The position numbers and the translations under genes were made by a program. Of a DNA stretch of 64,000 nucleotides, positions 35,477 to 43,252 are shown piece by piece. The DNA is from Rubripirellula reticaptiva. Its GTDB lineage: Bacteria; Planctomycetota; Planctomycetia; Pirellulales; Pirellulaceae. The notes under the pieces were generated by a model. It searched no databases. It was not told where the DNA came from and saw nothing but the letters and a program-made list of their open reading frames with translations. Each line of letters opens with the position of its first letter. Within the stretch, counting starts at the first letter, position 1. The DNA lies in the NCBI RefSeq assembly GCF_007860175.1, contig NZ_SJPX01000004.1:843781-907780 (forward strand). The letters are read 5' to 3'.

Positions 35477-35547
35477 GCCCGCGATCCCTTTTGGCTCGCA
35501 GAATCGAAGGCTTGACGCGGCCGGAATCACCGGTAAGATCGCCAGTG

Positions 35548-35767
35548 TTCGTGGTGACTTGCCCGGTTTTACCGAGCAAGTGAACAGGGAACTCCGGTGA
35601 AATCCCGGGACGGTCCAGCCGCTGTGAACTGCCTTTGGATGTGAAAACATTCAAAACCGACTTACCTATCTCTTGAATTGGCCATTGCTCGGGAATCCGA
35701 GCGAGAAGGCAGGGGAGGTCGATCGGCAGTAAGTCAGAAGACCTACCACGAAATAGACGGTTTCGTG
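35548..35767 (+). promoter_or_regulatory. Cobalamin (B12) riboswitch with switching hairpin
   Basis: Conserved aptamer elements appear in order: AGGGAACTCCGGTGAAATCC (35585-35604), GCCGCTGTGAACTG (35618-35631), and the B12 box AGTCAGAAGACCTACC (35732-35747). The closing helix P1 is a perfect 8 bp (35548-35555 with 35745-35752). The 3' strand of P1 can instead pair with 35761-35767 in a 7-bp hairpin (35747-35753 with 35761-35767). The two are mutually exclusive, which supplies a simple ligand-controlled switch. The first downstream gene starts at 35913. Expected effect: downstream genes are on when B12 is scarce. The aptamer is visible; the direction of control is inferred from the family. Confidence 0.92.
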
Positions 35768-35912
35768 CCCTCTCGGATTGGGGTGATCGTTGCAAAGTCT
35801 CTGCGGCAACTCAGTCAAGTTTGAACCATGCGTTCGTTGCTACGTCTGTCCGCTGCCGAAGCTTTGATTCCCTTTTGCAGATTTCGCGAAGTGATTTCGA
35901 AGGGCTGCATCG

Positions 35913-36719
35913 ATGTTCGGAAAAAGACGCTTGCCAGCGATTCGTGATGCTTTCACGTTGATCGAGTTGTTGGTCGTGATCGCGATCGTGGGTGTCTTGG
36001 TAGGGCTGCTGTTGCCAGCCGTGCAAGCGGCCCGCGAGGCGGCCCGTAAGTCGTCGTGCCAGAACAATCTGAAACAAATTGGATTGGCTCTGCACGCCTA
36101 TCACAATGCCCATCGAACCTTGCCGACCGGATGCATCGAATGGCGAAGCTTCCAGTCACCGCCGACGTTTCGCCAGTACGCTTGGTCAGCAATGCTGCTG
36201 CCGTTCATCGAACAGCAGAGTCTTCATGACCAAATCGATTTCTCCGTGCCGTTCGACGCACCTAAGAATGCAATCGCCGCGGCGACCCGCATCAGTGGGT
36301 TCGAATGCCCGACTGCCCTCGATCGAGCTCTCGTGCGAGGGCAGTCCGACTATGGTGGGCTGTATGGCGAAAAGCTGATGGATCGAAATCCGTCGACCGG
36401 ATTGTTTCTGTACGAGCATGCGATCCGGTTCCGTGATATCACCGACGGACTTTCCCACACCATGGCGATTGCCGAAGATGTGGGTGGTCCGGACAGCGAA
36501 TGGATCAACGGACGCAATGTCTTTGTCCAGTCGCACGGTATCAATGATTCGAACGCATGGATCGGCGACAACGAAATTCGCAGCCTGCATGGCAGCGGTG
36601 CGATGGTGCTGTACATCGACGGTCACGTCCAATTCGTCAACGAAGCAATCGACAAGCGGGTTCTTGGTTCTCTGATCACACGATCAGGACACGAAATTGT
36701 TCCATCGGACGCGTTCTAA
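35913..36719 (+). CDS. DUF1559 prepilin-like protein under B12 riboswitch
   Basis: 268 residues of the planctomycete DUF1559 family. The N-terminus is a prepilin type: DAFTLIELLVVIAIVGVLVGLLLPAVQAAREAAR, with Phe-Thr-Leu-Ile-Glu at the processing site, then SSCQNNLKQIGLALHAYHN. The C-terminus has the usual end HGSGAMVLYIDGHVQFVNE. Such proteins are pseudopilins, thought to act at or across the inner membrane, though single functions are unknown. The ATG at 35913 is the first start after the riboswitch. It is followed by the DUF4465 gene 41 bp downstream, so the two form a riboswitch-controlled operon. Confidence 0.92.
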   Translation: MFGKRRLPAIRDAFTLIELLVVIAIVGVLVGLLLPAVQAAREAARKSSCQNNLKQIGLALHAYHNAHRTLPTGCIEWRSFQSPPTFRQYAWSAMLLPFIEQQSLHDQIDFSVPFDAPKNAIAAATRISGFECPTALDRALVRGQSDYGGLYGEKLMDRNPSTGLFLYEHAIRFRDITDGLSHTMAIAEDVGGPDSEWINGRNVFVQSHGINDSNAWIGDNEIRSLHGSGAMVLYIDGHVQFVNEAIDKRVLGSLITRSGHEIVPSDAF

Positions 36720-36760
36720 ATCTGTTGGCATTTGATATTTGAAACTTCCACGACTACACC

Positions 36761-37684
36761 ATGAAAAAACTAACTCGACTCGCTGCTGCGATTACATTCG
36801 CGGTCGCGCTGACTTCACAAATCGCTAGTGCCGAAACGGTAATTGACTTTGAAGATCTGACTCTCACGCCAGGCAGCTTCTATAACGGTAACACGGGCGT
36901 GACGAACACCGACGGATGGGTGTCTGGTGGCGCAACGTTCAACAACAGCTTCACTCGGGAGCCGACCTATAGCTACTGGTCTGGATGGGCATATTCCAAC
37001 GTTACCAACAGCACGACAACGGGTTTTCAAAACCAATACGCATCATTCGCAGGCGGCGGAGCAACTTCTGATGGAACGGTTGATGTCGGCGGCAAGTACG
37101 CCGTTGCTTCAGGCGGCAACCTATTCGTCAACTTACCGACCAGTACGGTTGCTCGGTCGTTGTGGTTGAACAACACGACCTATGCGGCGCTGGCGATGCG
37201 TGATGGCGCGGACGGCAATAGCGGGATGACAGAGTTCGTGACGGGCGCCTTCGGATCCAAGGAGAGCTACAGCGACATGTTTGGCACATATTCACTTGAT
37301 CCCGACGGGAACGATTTTTTTCGAATCACGTTCAACGGTAAAAGTGGGCTTGATGGCTTGGGTGCCGACACCGGTTCGGTCACTCGCTATTTGGCGGATT
37401 ACCGTGATGATAAGTCCGACAACCCGGACGCTTTGCTGTTTGGTGGTAATGACTATGTCTTGTCCCAGTGGCTTGATGTCGACCTCAGTTCGCTCGGAAA
37501 TGCAAAGTCGTTTTCGGTGTCTTTGGAGTCAACCGATATTGGCCCGTTCGGGGCGAACACGCCATCTTATTTTGCGATCGACAACTTGTCGGTCGCCGCG
37601 GTACCCGAGCCGGCAACTTGGTTGGCACTTGTCTCGGTCAGTGGCGCGGTCGCGATGCGTCGCCGCCGCAAACGGAGTGTTTGA
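36761..37684 (+). CDS. DUF4465-like PEP-CTERM surface protein, likely B12-linked
   Basis: 307 residues. A signal peptide (MKKLTRLAAAITFAVALTSQIASAE) is followed by a domain matching the DUF4465 pattern: IDFEDLTLTPGSFYNG, SYWSGWAYSNVTNSTT, a NNTTYAALAMRDG strand, DFFRITFNGKSG, VTRYLADYRDDKSDNP, SQWLDVDLSSLGNAKSFSVSLES and the terminal YFAIDNLSV. The C-terminus is a PEP-CTERM tail (VPEPA, hydrophobic span, RRRRKRSV). It is second gene behind the cobalamin riboswitch. DUF4465-type proteins occur in corrinoid uptake loci of Bacteroidetes as far as I recall, so a surface corrinoid-binding role is a strong inference, not proof. Confidence 0.85.
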   Translation: MKKLTRLAAAITFAVALTSQIASAETVIDFEDLTLTPGSFYNGNTGVTNTDGWVSGGATFNNSFTREPTYSYWSGWAYSNVTNSTTTGFQNQYASFAGGGATSDGTVDVGGKYAVASGGNLFVNLPTSTVARSLWLNNTTYAALAMRDGADGNSGMTEFVTGAFGSKESYSDMFGTYSLDPDGNDFFRITFNGKSGLDGLGADTGSVTRYLADYRDDKSDNPDALLFGGNDYVLSQWLDVDLSSLGNAKSFSVSLESTDIGPFGANTPSYFAIDNLSVAAVPEPATWLALVSVSGAVAMRRRRKRSV

Positions 37685-37708
37685 AGCGTGTCGTCGAAAT
37701 ACGCTTCA
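37682..37708 (+). terminator. Candidate terminator hairpin after the DUF4465 gene
   Basis: A perfect 8-bp stem (37682-37689 with 37701-37708) overlaps the DUF4465 stop codon. It is in the convergent gap with the minus-strand gene ending at 37732. No long T-tract follows, so activity is uncertain. Confidence 0.4.
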
Positions 37709-37731
37709 CCTAAAAGCAGCTACGTGACTGA

Positions 37732-38220
37732 CTAAAGATCCAGACCCGAAATCGTTTCGCCCTGGCCCGACCATTTGGGTTCCGGATGTCCGATTTCGCC
37801 TGGACGAACGGTTTCTTTGGCCGTCAGCAATCTCAATTGATCAGCGGAATAGAGTCGCGGGATCACGTTGTCGCCTCGCCGCAATCGGTACAGAATTCGT
37901 CCTTTGCGTCGAACATAGTGCATGCCCCAGACGACACCGACGAAGAGTTCGCGTTCCATTCCGACGCCGATTGTTTCGACTTCGTCGCCGATATCGATTC
38001 CATCGGGCTTTACCTTCAACCACATGCAAGGCAACAGTCGAAAGCGAATCTTGCCATAGCTGTAATGGTAGTAGACATCGTCGAAACGGTCTCGCCGCAG
38101 CACGCGTTCGCTGGGAAAGCATTTAGTCGCGATCGCTACGTCATCAGGGTGGATGAACGCGTCACCATCGACTGGCCAACGAGGAATGCAACCGTAGTCG
38201 GGAAGAACGGGCCACTGCAT
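37732..38220 (-). CDS. Conserved-looking protein downstream of the P-II gene
   Basis: About 162 residues from the ATG at 38220. It starts MQWPVLPDYGCIPRWPVDGDAFIHPDD and is basic with many aromatic residues. The middle has VYYHYSYGKIRFRLLPCMWLKVKPDGIDIGDEVE, which suggests an OB-fold-like or SH3-like small barrel. There is no signal peptide or membrane span. The gene begins 7 bp after the P-II-like gene stop on the same strand, so it is almost surely co-transcribed and a candidate P-II partner. I do not recognise the family. Confidence 0.75.
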   Translation of the reverse strand: MQWPVLPDYGCIPRWPVDGDAFIHPDDVAIATKCFPSERVLRRDRFDDVYYHYSYGKIRFRLLPCMWLKVKPDGIDIGDEVETIGVGMERELFVGVVWGMHYVRRKGRILYRLRRGDNVIPRLYSADQLRLLTAKETVRPGEIGHPEPKWSGQGETISGLDL

Positions 38221-38227
38221 CACACAC

Positions 38228-38530
38228 CTACAAGTATTCGCCGACGGGCAAGACAAAAACTTTTCCGTCACCGATCCGGCCGCTGCGAGCGACGGTGACA
38301 ATCTTTTCTAGGATCTCGTCACACCTCGCATCGTCGACCCAAAGCGTGATTTCGACTTTAGGTACGAACGCCTGAGAGTATTCGGTTTCTTGGTATTCAT
38401 CGAGATAACTCTTTTGGCGTCCATAGCCTTTCACTTCCGTCACGCTGAGCGCTTCGATTGGTGCCAGCCGCAGGCTCTTGAGAACCCTTTCGGCCAGATG
38501 AGGACGGACAATGGTGACGATTTGTTTCAT
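38228..38530 (-). CDS. P-II family regulatory protein (short form)
   Basis: 100 residues with the P-II fold pattern: MKQIVTIVRPHLAERVLKSLRLAPIEALSVTEVKGYGRQK, then a T-loop-like YLDEYQETEYSQAF, VPKVEITLWVDDARCDEIL, and the end GKVFVLPVGEYL. Normal GlnB/GlnK (112) extends a further ten residues (IRTGE...), which are missing. The T-loop Tyr region is altered, so uridylylation is uncertain. It is a cytoplasmic trimeric effector sensor in its family, binding ATP/ADP and 2-oxoglutarate. The next gene (37732-38220) is likely its partner. GlnE, the other nitrogen regulator, lies at 52313. Confidence 0.85.
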   Translation of the reverse strand: MKQIVTIVRPHLAERVLKSLRLAPIEALSVTEVKGYGRQKSYLDEYQETEYSQAFVPKVEITLWVDDARCDEILEKIVTVARSGRIGDGKVFVLPVGEYL

Positions 38531-38638
38531 ACCCTCATATTATCAGAAACCACCCGTGCGTCAGGCCCCGGCGCAGACTTGCCCGTCGTGGCAGACGCCA
38601 GATCAGGCTCGGGCGAGACCTGCCATCCAAGCATAAAA

Positions 38639-38666
38639 AAAGCCCGGCCGTTTCCGGTCGAGCTTT
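38639..38666 (-). terminator. Intrinsic terminator of the secreted CxxC-protein gene
   Basis: A 12-base stem with one C/A mismatch (38639-38650 with 38655-38666) is capped by a GAAA tetraloop when read on the minus strand, and is followed there by a run of T. It ends the gene that stops at 38714. Confidence 0.85.
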
Positions 38667-38713
38667 TCTGAGTTCTAAATTGAACGATTTTCGTTCGAAA
38701 TTACTTCGCGGCT

Positions 38714-39310
38714 CTACTTCACAAGCGAAGCAAGGTCAGCCATGCAAGTGTCCAAGCAGACGTCTTTAGCAGATGCAAAACCGTGGCTGGCGACAACCTT
38801 GCCGTCGGTTGCAAAGGTCACGGTGACTTCTGCTTTTGGGTTGATTCCGTAATCGTCTGGGCCGTTTTCGAATTCGTTGGGGACAACAAACGGGATGTTC
38901 TTCACCTTGCTCGTCATGGCAAACTTCTTGGCTGACTCGGCAGCTTCTTCGGCGTTTTCAGCCATCACGTTGACGAAACAAGTCAGTTTTTCGCTTTGAT
39001 GTTCGACCAACGCACTGTCGATCTTCGAAACCAATGCTGCGACCTCAGGACCGGTCGAGCGAGTGAAGATCACGACTTGTGGTCGGCTTCCGTTCTTGCA
39101 GCGATAGCACAGTTTCTTGCCTTCCGCGACACCATCTTCTTCAGCACCCGCGATCTTAGTCACGGTGAAAGGACCCAAGTAGTCGCCGCCTTTGGGGCCG
39201 CTCTTGACTTCGTCGTGAGTGGCGGTTTCTTCAGCCGAAACCGACCCGGTCAAACTTGAGGTAGCCAAGGCAGCAACCAATCCAAGGCTCAACAAAAACA
39301 TCTTCTTCAC
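38714..39310 (-). CDS. Secreted thioredoxin-like CxxC protein of unknown role
   Basis: About 198 residues from a GTG at 39310 with a GGAAG Shine-Dalgarno; the frame is open to 39382. The signal peptide is VKKMFLLSLGLVAALATSS, cleaved near VSAEE. The mature protein has a CxxC (LCYRCKNGSRPQVVIFTR, then a strand-helix pattern with TCFVNVM and IPFVVPNEF), compatible with a thioredoxin-like fold, and VTVTFATDGKVVASHGF near the end, a typical last-strand pattern. It is presumably periplasmic. Family and redox partner are unknown. Confidence 0.7.
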   Translation of the reverse strand: MKKMFLLSLGLVAALATSSLTGSVSAEETATHDEVKSGPKGGDYLGPFTVTKIAGAEEDGVAEGKKLCYRCKNGSRPQVVIFTRSTGPEVAALVSKIDSALVEHQSEKLTCFVNVMAENAEEAAESAKKFAMTSKVKNIPFVVPNEFENGPDDYGINPKAEVTVTFATDGKVVASHGFASAKDVCLDTCMADLASLVK

Positions 39311-39566
39311 GGGGACTTCCTTCAAAGGGAGGTAGCAAAATCCGACGGACAAAAGAATTTTGTCTGTCTGCGGTCTGTTCATTACATCGCCGCGTGATTG
39401 TACTTGATCCGGCCTGGGAAAGCATGGTTCGACTAACTTAGTCGATTCGCCTGATTGGCCGGACGCGGGTATGTTAGGAAGAAATGCTCATCCGGCAAAC
39501 CAATCCGCCGCAACGCGACGCGGTTTCTTTGAAATACATCGTTTATCTCAATGCCAGAGTCCTCAA

Positions 39567-41465
39567 ATGATGCTTTCCATGACGTACAGACACTTTGCGA
39601 ATCGTTGCGCGGACGCTTCCGGATTGCGGACCGTAATTTTGGTAAGAAATGTCTCACTTGTGTTTGCGACCGTCGTCGGAACTCTTTCGGCCGGGTTAGC
39701 GATTGCTGTTTCGCCTAAGGCCGGATCACCAGTTGCCAGCATTGTAGGGGACCGCTCGCCCGTTGATTTGGCAATCTCGCTCGACGGCAAATGGATCGTC
39801 ACCGCCAACGAAACGTCAAATTCGGCGTCGCTGATCCGCGTAGCCGACCAATTGCTCGTGGACGAAATAGCGATCGGCGACCATCCCGCCAACATCACGT
39901 TCACGCCCGACGGACAGTTGGTTTTGGTGACTTCCGATTGGTCGGGGACGATGCATGTGCTGCGAATCGATGATGGTCAGGAAAAACTTCGCGTGCAGAA
40001 GGCCGTATCGATCGGCAAGCTCCCCTGCGGGATCGCCGTGTCACCGGATTCATCAACCGCCTACGTTGGATTGGTGGCATCCGCCGAGATTGCCGAAGTT
40101 GACTTGGTCAGCGGATCGGTTCGGCGAAAGTTCGCCACCGGAAACTGGCCGCGGTACTTGACGCTCAATCACGACGGGACTCGGTTGGCAGTTGGGCTTG
40201 CGGGTCAGTCCGAGATCGCCGTCATTGACGTTCGCTCGGGCGAGACTCTTTACACCGAACCGCTATCGAGCGGCATCAACTTGGGCCAGATGCTGACGTC
40301 AGCCGATGGAACGTACGCGTATTTTCCTTGGATGGTTTATCGCACCAATCCCATCAACGTACGCAACATTCAGTTGGGTTGGGTGTTGGCCAGTCGGATG
40401 GGACGCGTCAGGTTGGATGGCCCGTCGTATCGTGAAGCGGCATCGTTGGACGAACCGGGGTTGGCGGTCGCCGATTCCCACGACTTGGTTTTGACATCGG
40501 GCGACGAACGATTGGTTGCATCGTCGTCGGGAACTCACGAGTTGTTGGTATACCGACTGCACGACATGCCGTTCATCGCCGAAGGCGGTCCCGGCGATTT
40601 GATCGATCCTCAGTTACGATTCAACCCGCAGCGATTCAATCGGATCGAGGTCGGTGGCCGGCCGATGGGAATGGCGATCGCAAAAGATGATCGCACGGTC
40701 TTTGTTGCCAACTATTTGAAAAACTCGGTGCAGGTCGTCGACATCAACTCGAGTGAAGTGGTTTTCGAAATCGATTTGGGGGCCGCGTCCGAAAAGACTC
40801 TTGCCCGAACCGGCATGGAAATTTTTTACGATGCCGAGCGGAGTCTGGATCAGTGGTACAGCTGCCAAACCTGTCACCAAGGTGGTGGTACGAATTCGAA
40901 AATGATGGACACCTTCAACGACGGCACCGAGATGTCGTACAAGACTGTATTGCCATTGCAGAACGTGACACGAACAGACCCTTGGACGTGGCATGGTTGG
41001 CAAACCGATTTGACGGACGCGATGCACCGGTCGGTGGTTTCGTCGATGCAAGGGAGTGCACCGGAGCCGAGCGACAAAGCGGCCTTGATTGCCTTTTTGG
41101 GTACGCTGCAGCATCCGCCCAATCCGTTCCGCAATGCCGACGGCAGCCTCAGTGAATCCGCCTTGCGTGGACGATCGGTTTTCGAGAGTCGCAATGCGGC
41201 GTGTTTGGATTGTCACTCGGGCGAACTGTTTACCGACGGTGAAATTCACGACGTCGATACGGGATCACAAACGGACCACTACCAGGGATACAACACGCCT
41301 TCGTTGCTGGGGACGTACGCAAAGGTTCGCTGGTTGCACAATGGGCGAGCGAAAAGTCTGATGGAAGTCGTGACTGATCGACATAGCCCCGATAAAGTTA
41401 GCGGCAATGATCCGCTCTCTGAAAGCGAGGCCGCCGACTTGGTCGAGTATCTGAAGTCGCTGTGA
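39567..41465 (+). CDS. YncE-like beta-propeller fused to di-haem cytochrome c
   Basis: About 632 residues from one of several ATGs (39567, 39570 or 39579). A signal region is near RNVSLVFATVVGTLSAGLAIA. The N-terminal half (to about residue 400) is a YncE/YVTN-type propeller with repeated strand motifs (ISLDGKWIVTANE, FTPDGQLVLVTSD, VSPDSSTAYVGL, LNHDGTRLAVGL, AKDDRTVFVANYLKNSVQVVD). The C-terminal half has two haem c sites, CQTCHQ and CLDCHS, with the pattern of MauG/cytochrome-c-peroxidase-like proteins. It is periplasmic and probably an oxidase or electron-transfer enzyme. It lies about 1.9 kb past the riboswitch operon with minus-strand genes between. Confidence 0.85.
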   Translation: MMLSMTYRHFANRCADASGLRTVILVRNVSLVFATVVGTLSAGLAIAVSPKAGSPVASIVGDRSPVDLAISLDGKWIVTANETSNSASLIRVADQLLVDEIAIGDHPANITFTPDGQLVLVTSDWSGTMHVLRIDDGQEKLRVQKAVSIGKLPCGIAVSPDSSTAYVGLVASAEIAEVDLVSGSVRRKFATGNWPRYLTLNHDGTRLAVGLAGQSEIAVIDVRSGETLYTEPLSSGINLGQMLTSADGTYAYFPWMVYRTNPINVRNIQLGWVLASRMGRVRLDGPSYREAASLDEPGLAVADSHDLVLTSGDERLVASSSGTHELLVYRLHDMPFIAEGGPGDLIDPQLRFNPQRFNRIEVGGRPMGMAIAKDDRTVFVANYLKNSVQVVDINSSEVVFEIDLGAASEKTLARTGMEIFYDAERSLDQWYSCQTCHQGGGTNSKMMDTFNDGTEMSYKTVLPLQNVTRTDPWTWHGWQTDLTDAMHRSVVSSMQGSAPEPSDKAALIAFLGTLQHPPNPFRNADGSLSESALRGRSVFESRNAACLDCHSGELFTDGEIHDVDTGSQTDHYQGYNTPSLLGTYAKVRWLHNGRAKSLMEVVTDRHSPDKVSGNDPLSESEAADLVEYLKSL

Positions 41466-41496
41466 TTTCTGCCACGACAACTTGCTGCCGAAACCT

Positions 41497-42384
41497 ATGA
41501 ACCCTCTCTCTACTTGTCCGCTCGATTCGTTGGGCAAACACACTCGCCAGCACGCTCGGTTTTTGGCAACCGCGTGCGAGCTTGCGTATCTGAGTCCCGA
41601 TGAGGCGGCCGAGCAGTTTCGACGCCAACTCGGTCTGACCGGCATCATGGTCAGCGTCGATAATACACAGGCGTTCGTTGGCGAAAGCGACGCAGCGATT
41701 GTCGTCGCGTTCCGTGGGTCCCAGTCCCCGACGTCGATCGATGGAGTGAAGGATTGGCTGTTGACCAATGCTCGAAATTTTTTAGTGGTGCCCGAAGGCC
41801 GGATCGGAACGGACTTTGCCGCAGCCGGTGTAGGGGCCCGTTTTCATCGCGGCTTTATGGAAGCGCTGGCCGAGATTTGGGCTTCGCTTTACGACCGAGT
41901 CGACGATGTCTTTGGCCAAAAAGAACGACCGGTCTGGGTGACCGGGCACAGCCTCGGCGGTGCATTGGCGTTGTTGTGCGCTTGGCGGATGCATCGTCAT
42001 TTCATTCCGATTCATCAGGTGGTGACGTTCGGCGCGCCGATGATCGGCAATCAAGCTGCCGCCGACGCGTTTGCTCGCGAGTTCCCGAATCAGATTTTTC
42101 GATATGTCGACGCGGGTGACTTGGTGCCCAAGTTGCCGATGATGAGTCTGCTGAGCAACGACTACAATCATTGCCAAACCGAGGTTCTGGTCGGCAAGTC
42201 GACTCTTGTCAAAGCCGCCGAGGTGATCGCTAATGCGGCCACGTCGGGTGCGACTGCGGCAGGAATCGATTCGGTGTTGGATCCAGCGGTCGCCGATGCG
42301 ATCTGGAACGAATTGTCCAAGGGCATGCCGTCCCATTTGATGAACAATTACCTGTCACGATTGACCGATGGAGAAATCGCGTGA
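41497..42384 (+). CDS. Class 3 lipase-like alpha/beta hydrolase
   Basis: About 295 residues from the ATG at 41497 (a TTG at 41482 is the other option). The lipase_3 pattern is VAFRGSQSPTSIDGVKDWLLTNA, then RFHRGFMEALAEIW, nucleophile elbow VTGHSLGGALALLCAWR, VVTFGAPMIGN, and RYVDAGDLVPKLP. The catalytic Ser (GHSLGG) and the Asp (DLVPKLP region) are present; His toward the end is plausible (HCQTE or SHLMN). There is no signal peptide, so it is likely cytoplasmic. The downstream GDPD gene overlaps or abuts it, which suggests a lipid-turnover operon. Confidence 0.88.
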   Translation: MNPLSTCPLDSLGKHTRQHARFLATACELAYLSPDEAAEQFRRQLGLTGIMVSVDNTQAFVGESDAAIVVAFRGSQSPTSIDGVKDWLLTNARNFLVVPEGRIGTDFAAAGVGARFHRGFMEALAEIWASLYDRVDDVFGQKERPVWVTGHSLGGALALLCAWRMHRHFIPIHQVVTFGAPMIGNQAAADAFAREFPNQIFRYVDAGDLVPKLPMMSLLSNDYNHCQTEVLVGKSTLVKAAEVIANAATSGATAAGIDSVLDPAVADAIWNELSKGMPSHLMNNYLSRLTDGEIA

Positions 42385-42386
42385 TC

Positions 42387-43220
42387 ATGCGTTTAGCTTT
42401 TGTTGTTTTGGCCGCCAGTTGTTTTTCGGCATCTGTGGTTGCTATGAAACCTTCGTCTGCTCCGAAAATTGTTGCTCATCGGGGTGCTTCGCACGATGCG
42501 CCGGAAAATACCCTGGCCGCATTCCGATTGGCTTGGGAACAAGGTGCCGACGGCGTCGAAGGTGATTTCTATTTGACCACCGACAACCAAATTGTTTGCA
42601 TCCACGACAAAGACACCAAGCGAACAGCGGGGGAAAAACGGATTGTCGAGTCGTCAACGCTGCAAGAACTTCGCTTGCTCGAGTACGGTGCTTGGAAGGA
42701 TGCTGCCTTTGCCGGCGAACCGATTCCAACACTCGACGAAGTCATCGCGACCGTGCCGGACGGCAAAACGATGGTGATTGAATTGAAGTCGACGCTGCGC
42801 ATCATCCCCAAGTTAGTCGAGACACTCAAACGGCATCGCGACAAACCGATCGAGTGGCTTGTGATCGCGTTCGATGCACCCACGGTGGCCGAGCTGAAGA
42901 AACAAATGCCTGACTTGAAAGTCCACTGGCTGACCAGTTTCAAGCGATCGACTGCCGTGTCGGCTTACCGTCCGTCAGCACCCGATATCGCGACCATCGT
43001 TAAGCAATCCAAGGCGGACGGAGTTGGGATGCAGGGCAACCGAGACGTCATCGACGCCGATTTTGTTGCTGGCTTGAAAGGCGGCGGCTGCAATGAATTT
43101 CACGTTTGGACGATCGACGACGGCCGCGATGCTCAGTTTTTCGATGAACTTGGTGCCTTCGGCATTACGACAAACGTTCCCGCCGTGATTGGCCCGGCAT
43201 TACGGGGCACCGCTGAGTAG
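42387..43220 (+). CDS. Exported glycerophosphodiester phosphodiesterase
   Basis: About 278 residues. The frame opens with GTG at 42381, overlapping the lipase stop (GTGA). The ATG at 42387 gives the same signal peptide (MRLAFVVLAASCFSASVVAMKP). GDPD family motifs are HRGASHDAPENTLAAFRLAWEQGADGVEGDFYLTTDNQIVCIHD, including the two His and the Glu/Asp metal site. It hydrolyses glycerophosphodiesters to sn-glycerol-3-phosphate and an alcohol. It is likely periplasmic. It is coupled to the lipase, so the pair probably degrades lipids stepwise. Confidence 0.9.
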   Translation: MRLAFVVLAASCFSASVVAMKPSSAPKIVAHRGASHDAPENTLAAFRLAWEQGADGVEGDFYLTTDNQIVCIHDKDTKRTAGEKRIVESSTLQELRLLEYGAWKDAAFAGEPIPTLDEVIATVPDGKTMVIELKSTLRIIPKLVETLKRHRDKPIEWLVIAFDAPTVAELKKQMPDLKVHWLTSFKRSTAVSAYRPSAPDIATIVKQSKADGVGMQGNRDVIDADFVAGLKGGGCNEFHVWTIDDGRDAQFFDELGAFGITTNVPAVIGPALRGTAE

Positions 43221-43252
43221 AGCGTTTGCGCAGAGTTGTTCAGTAGAACAGC

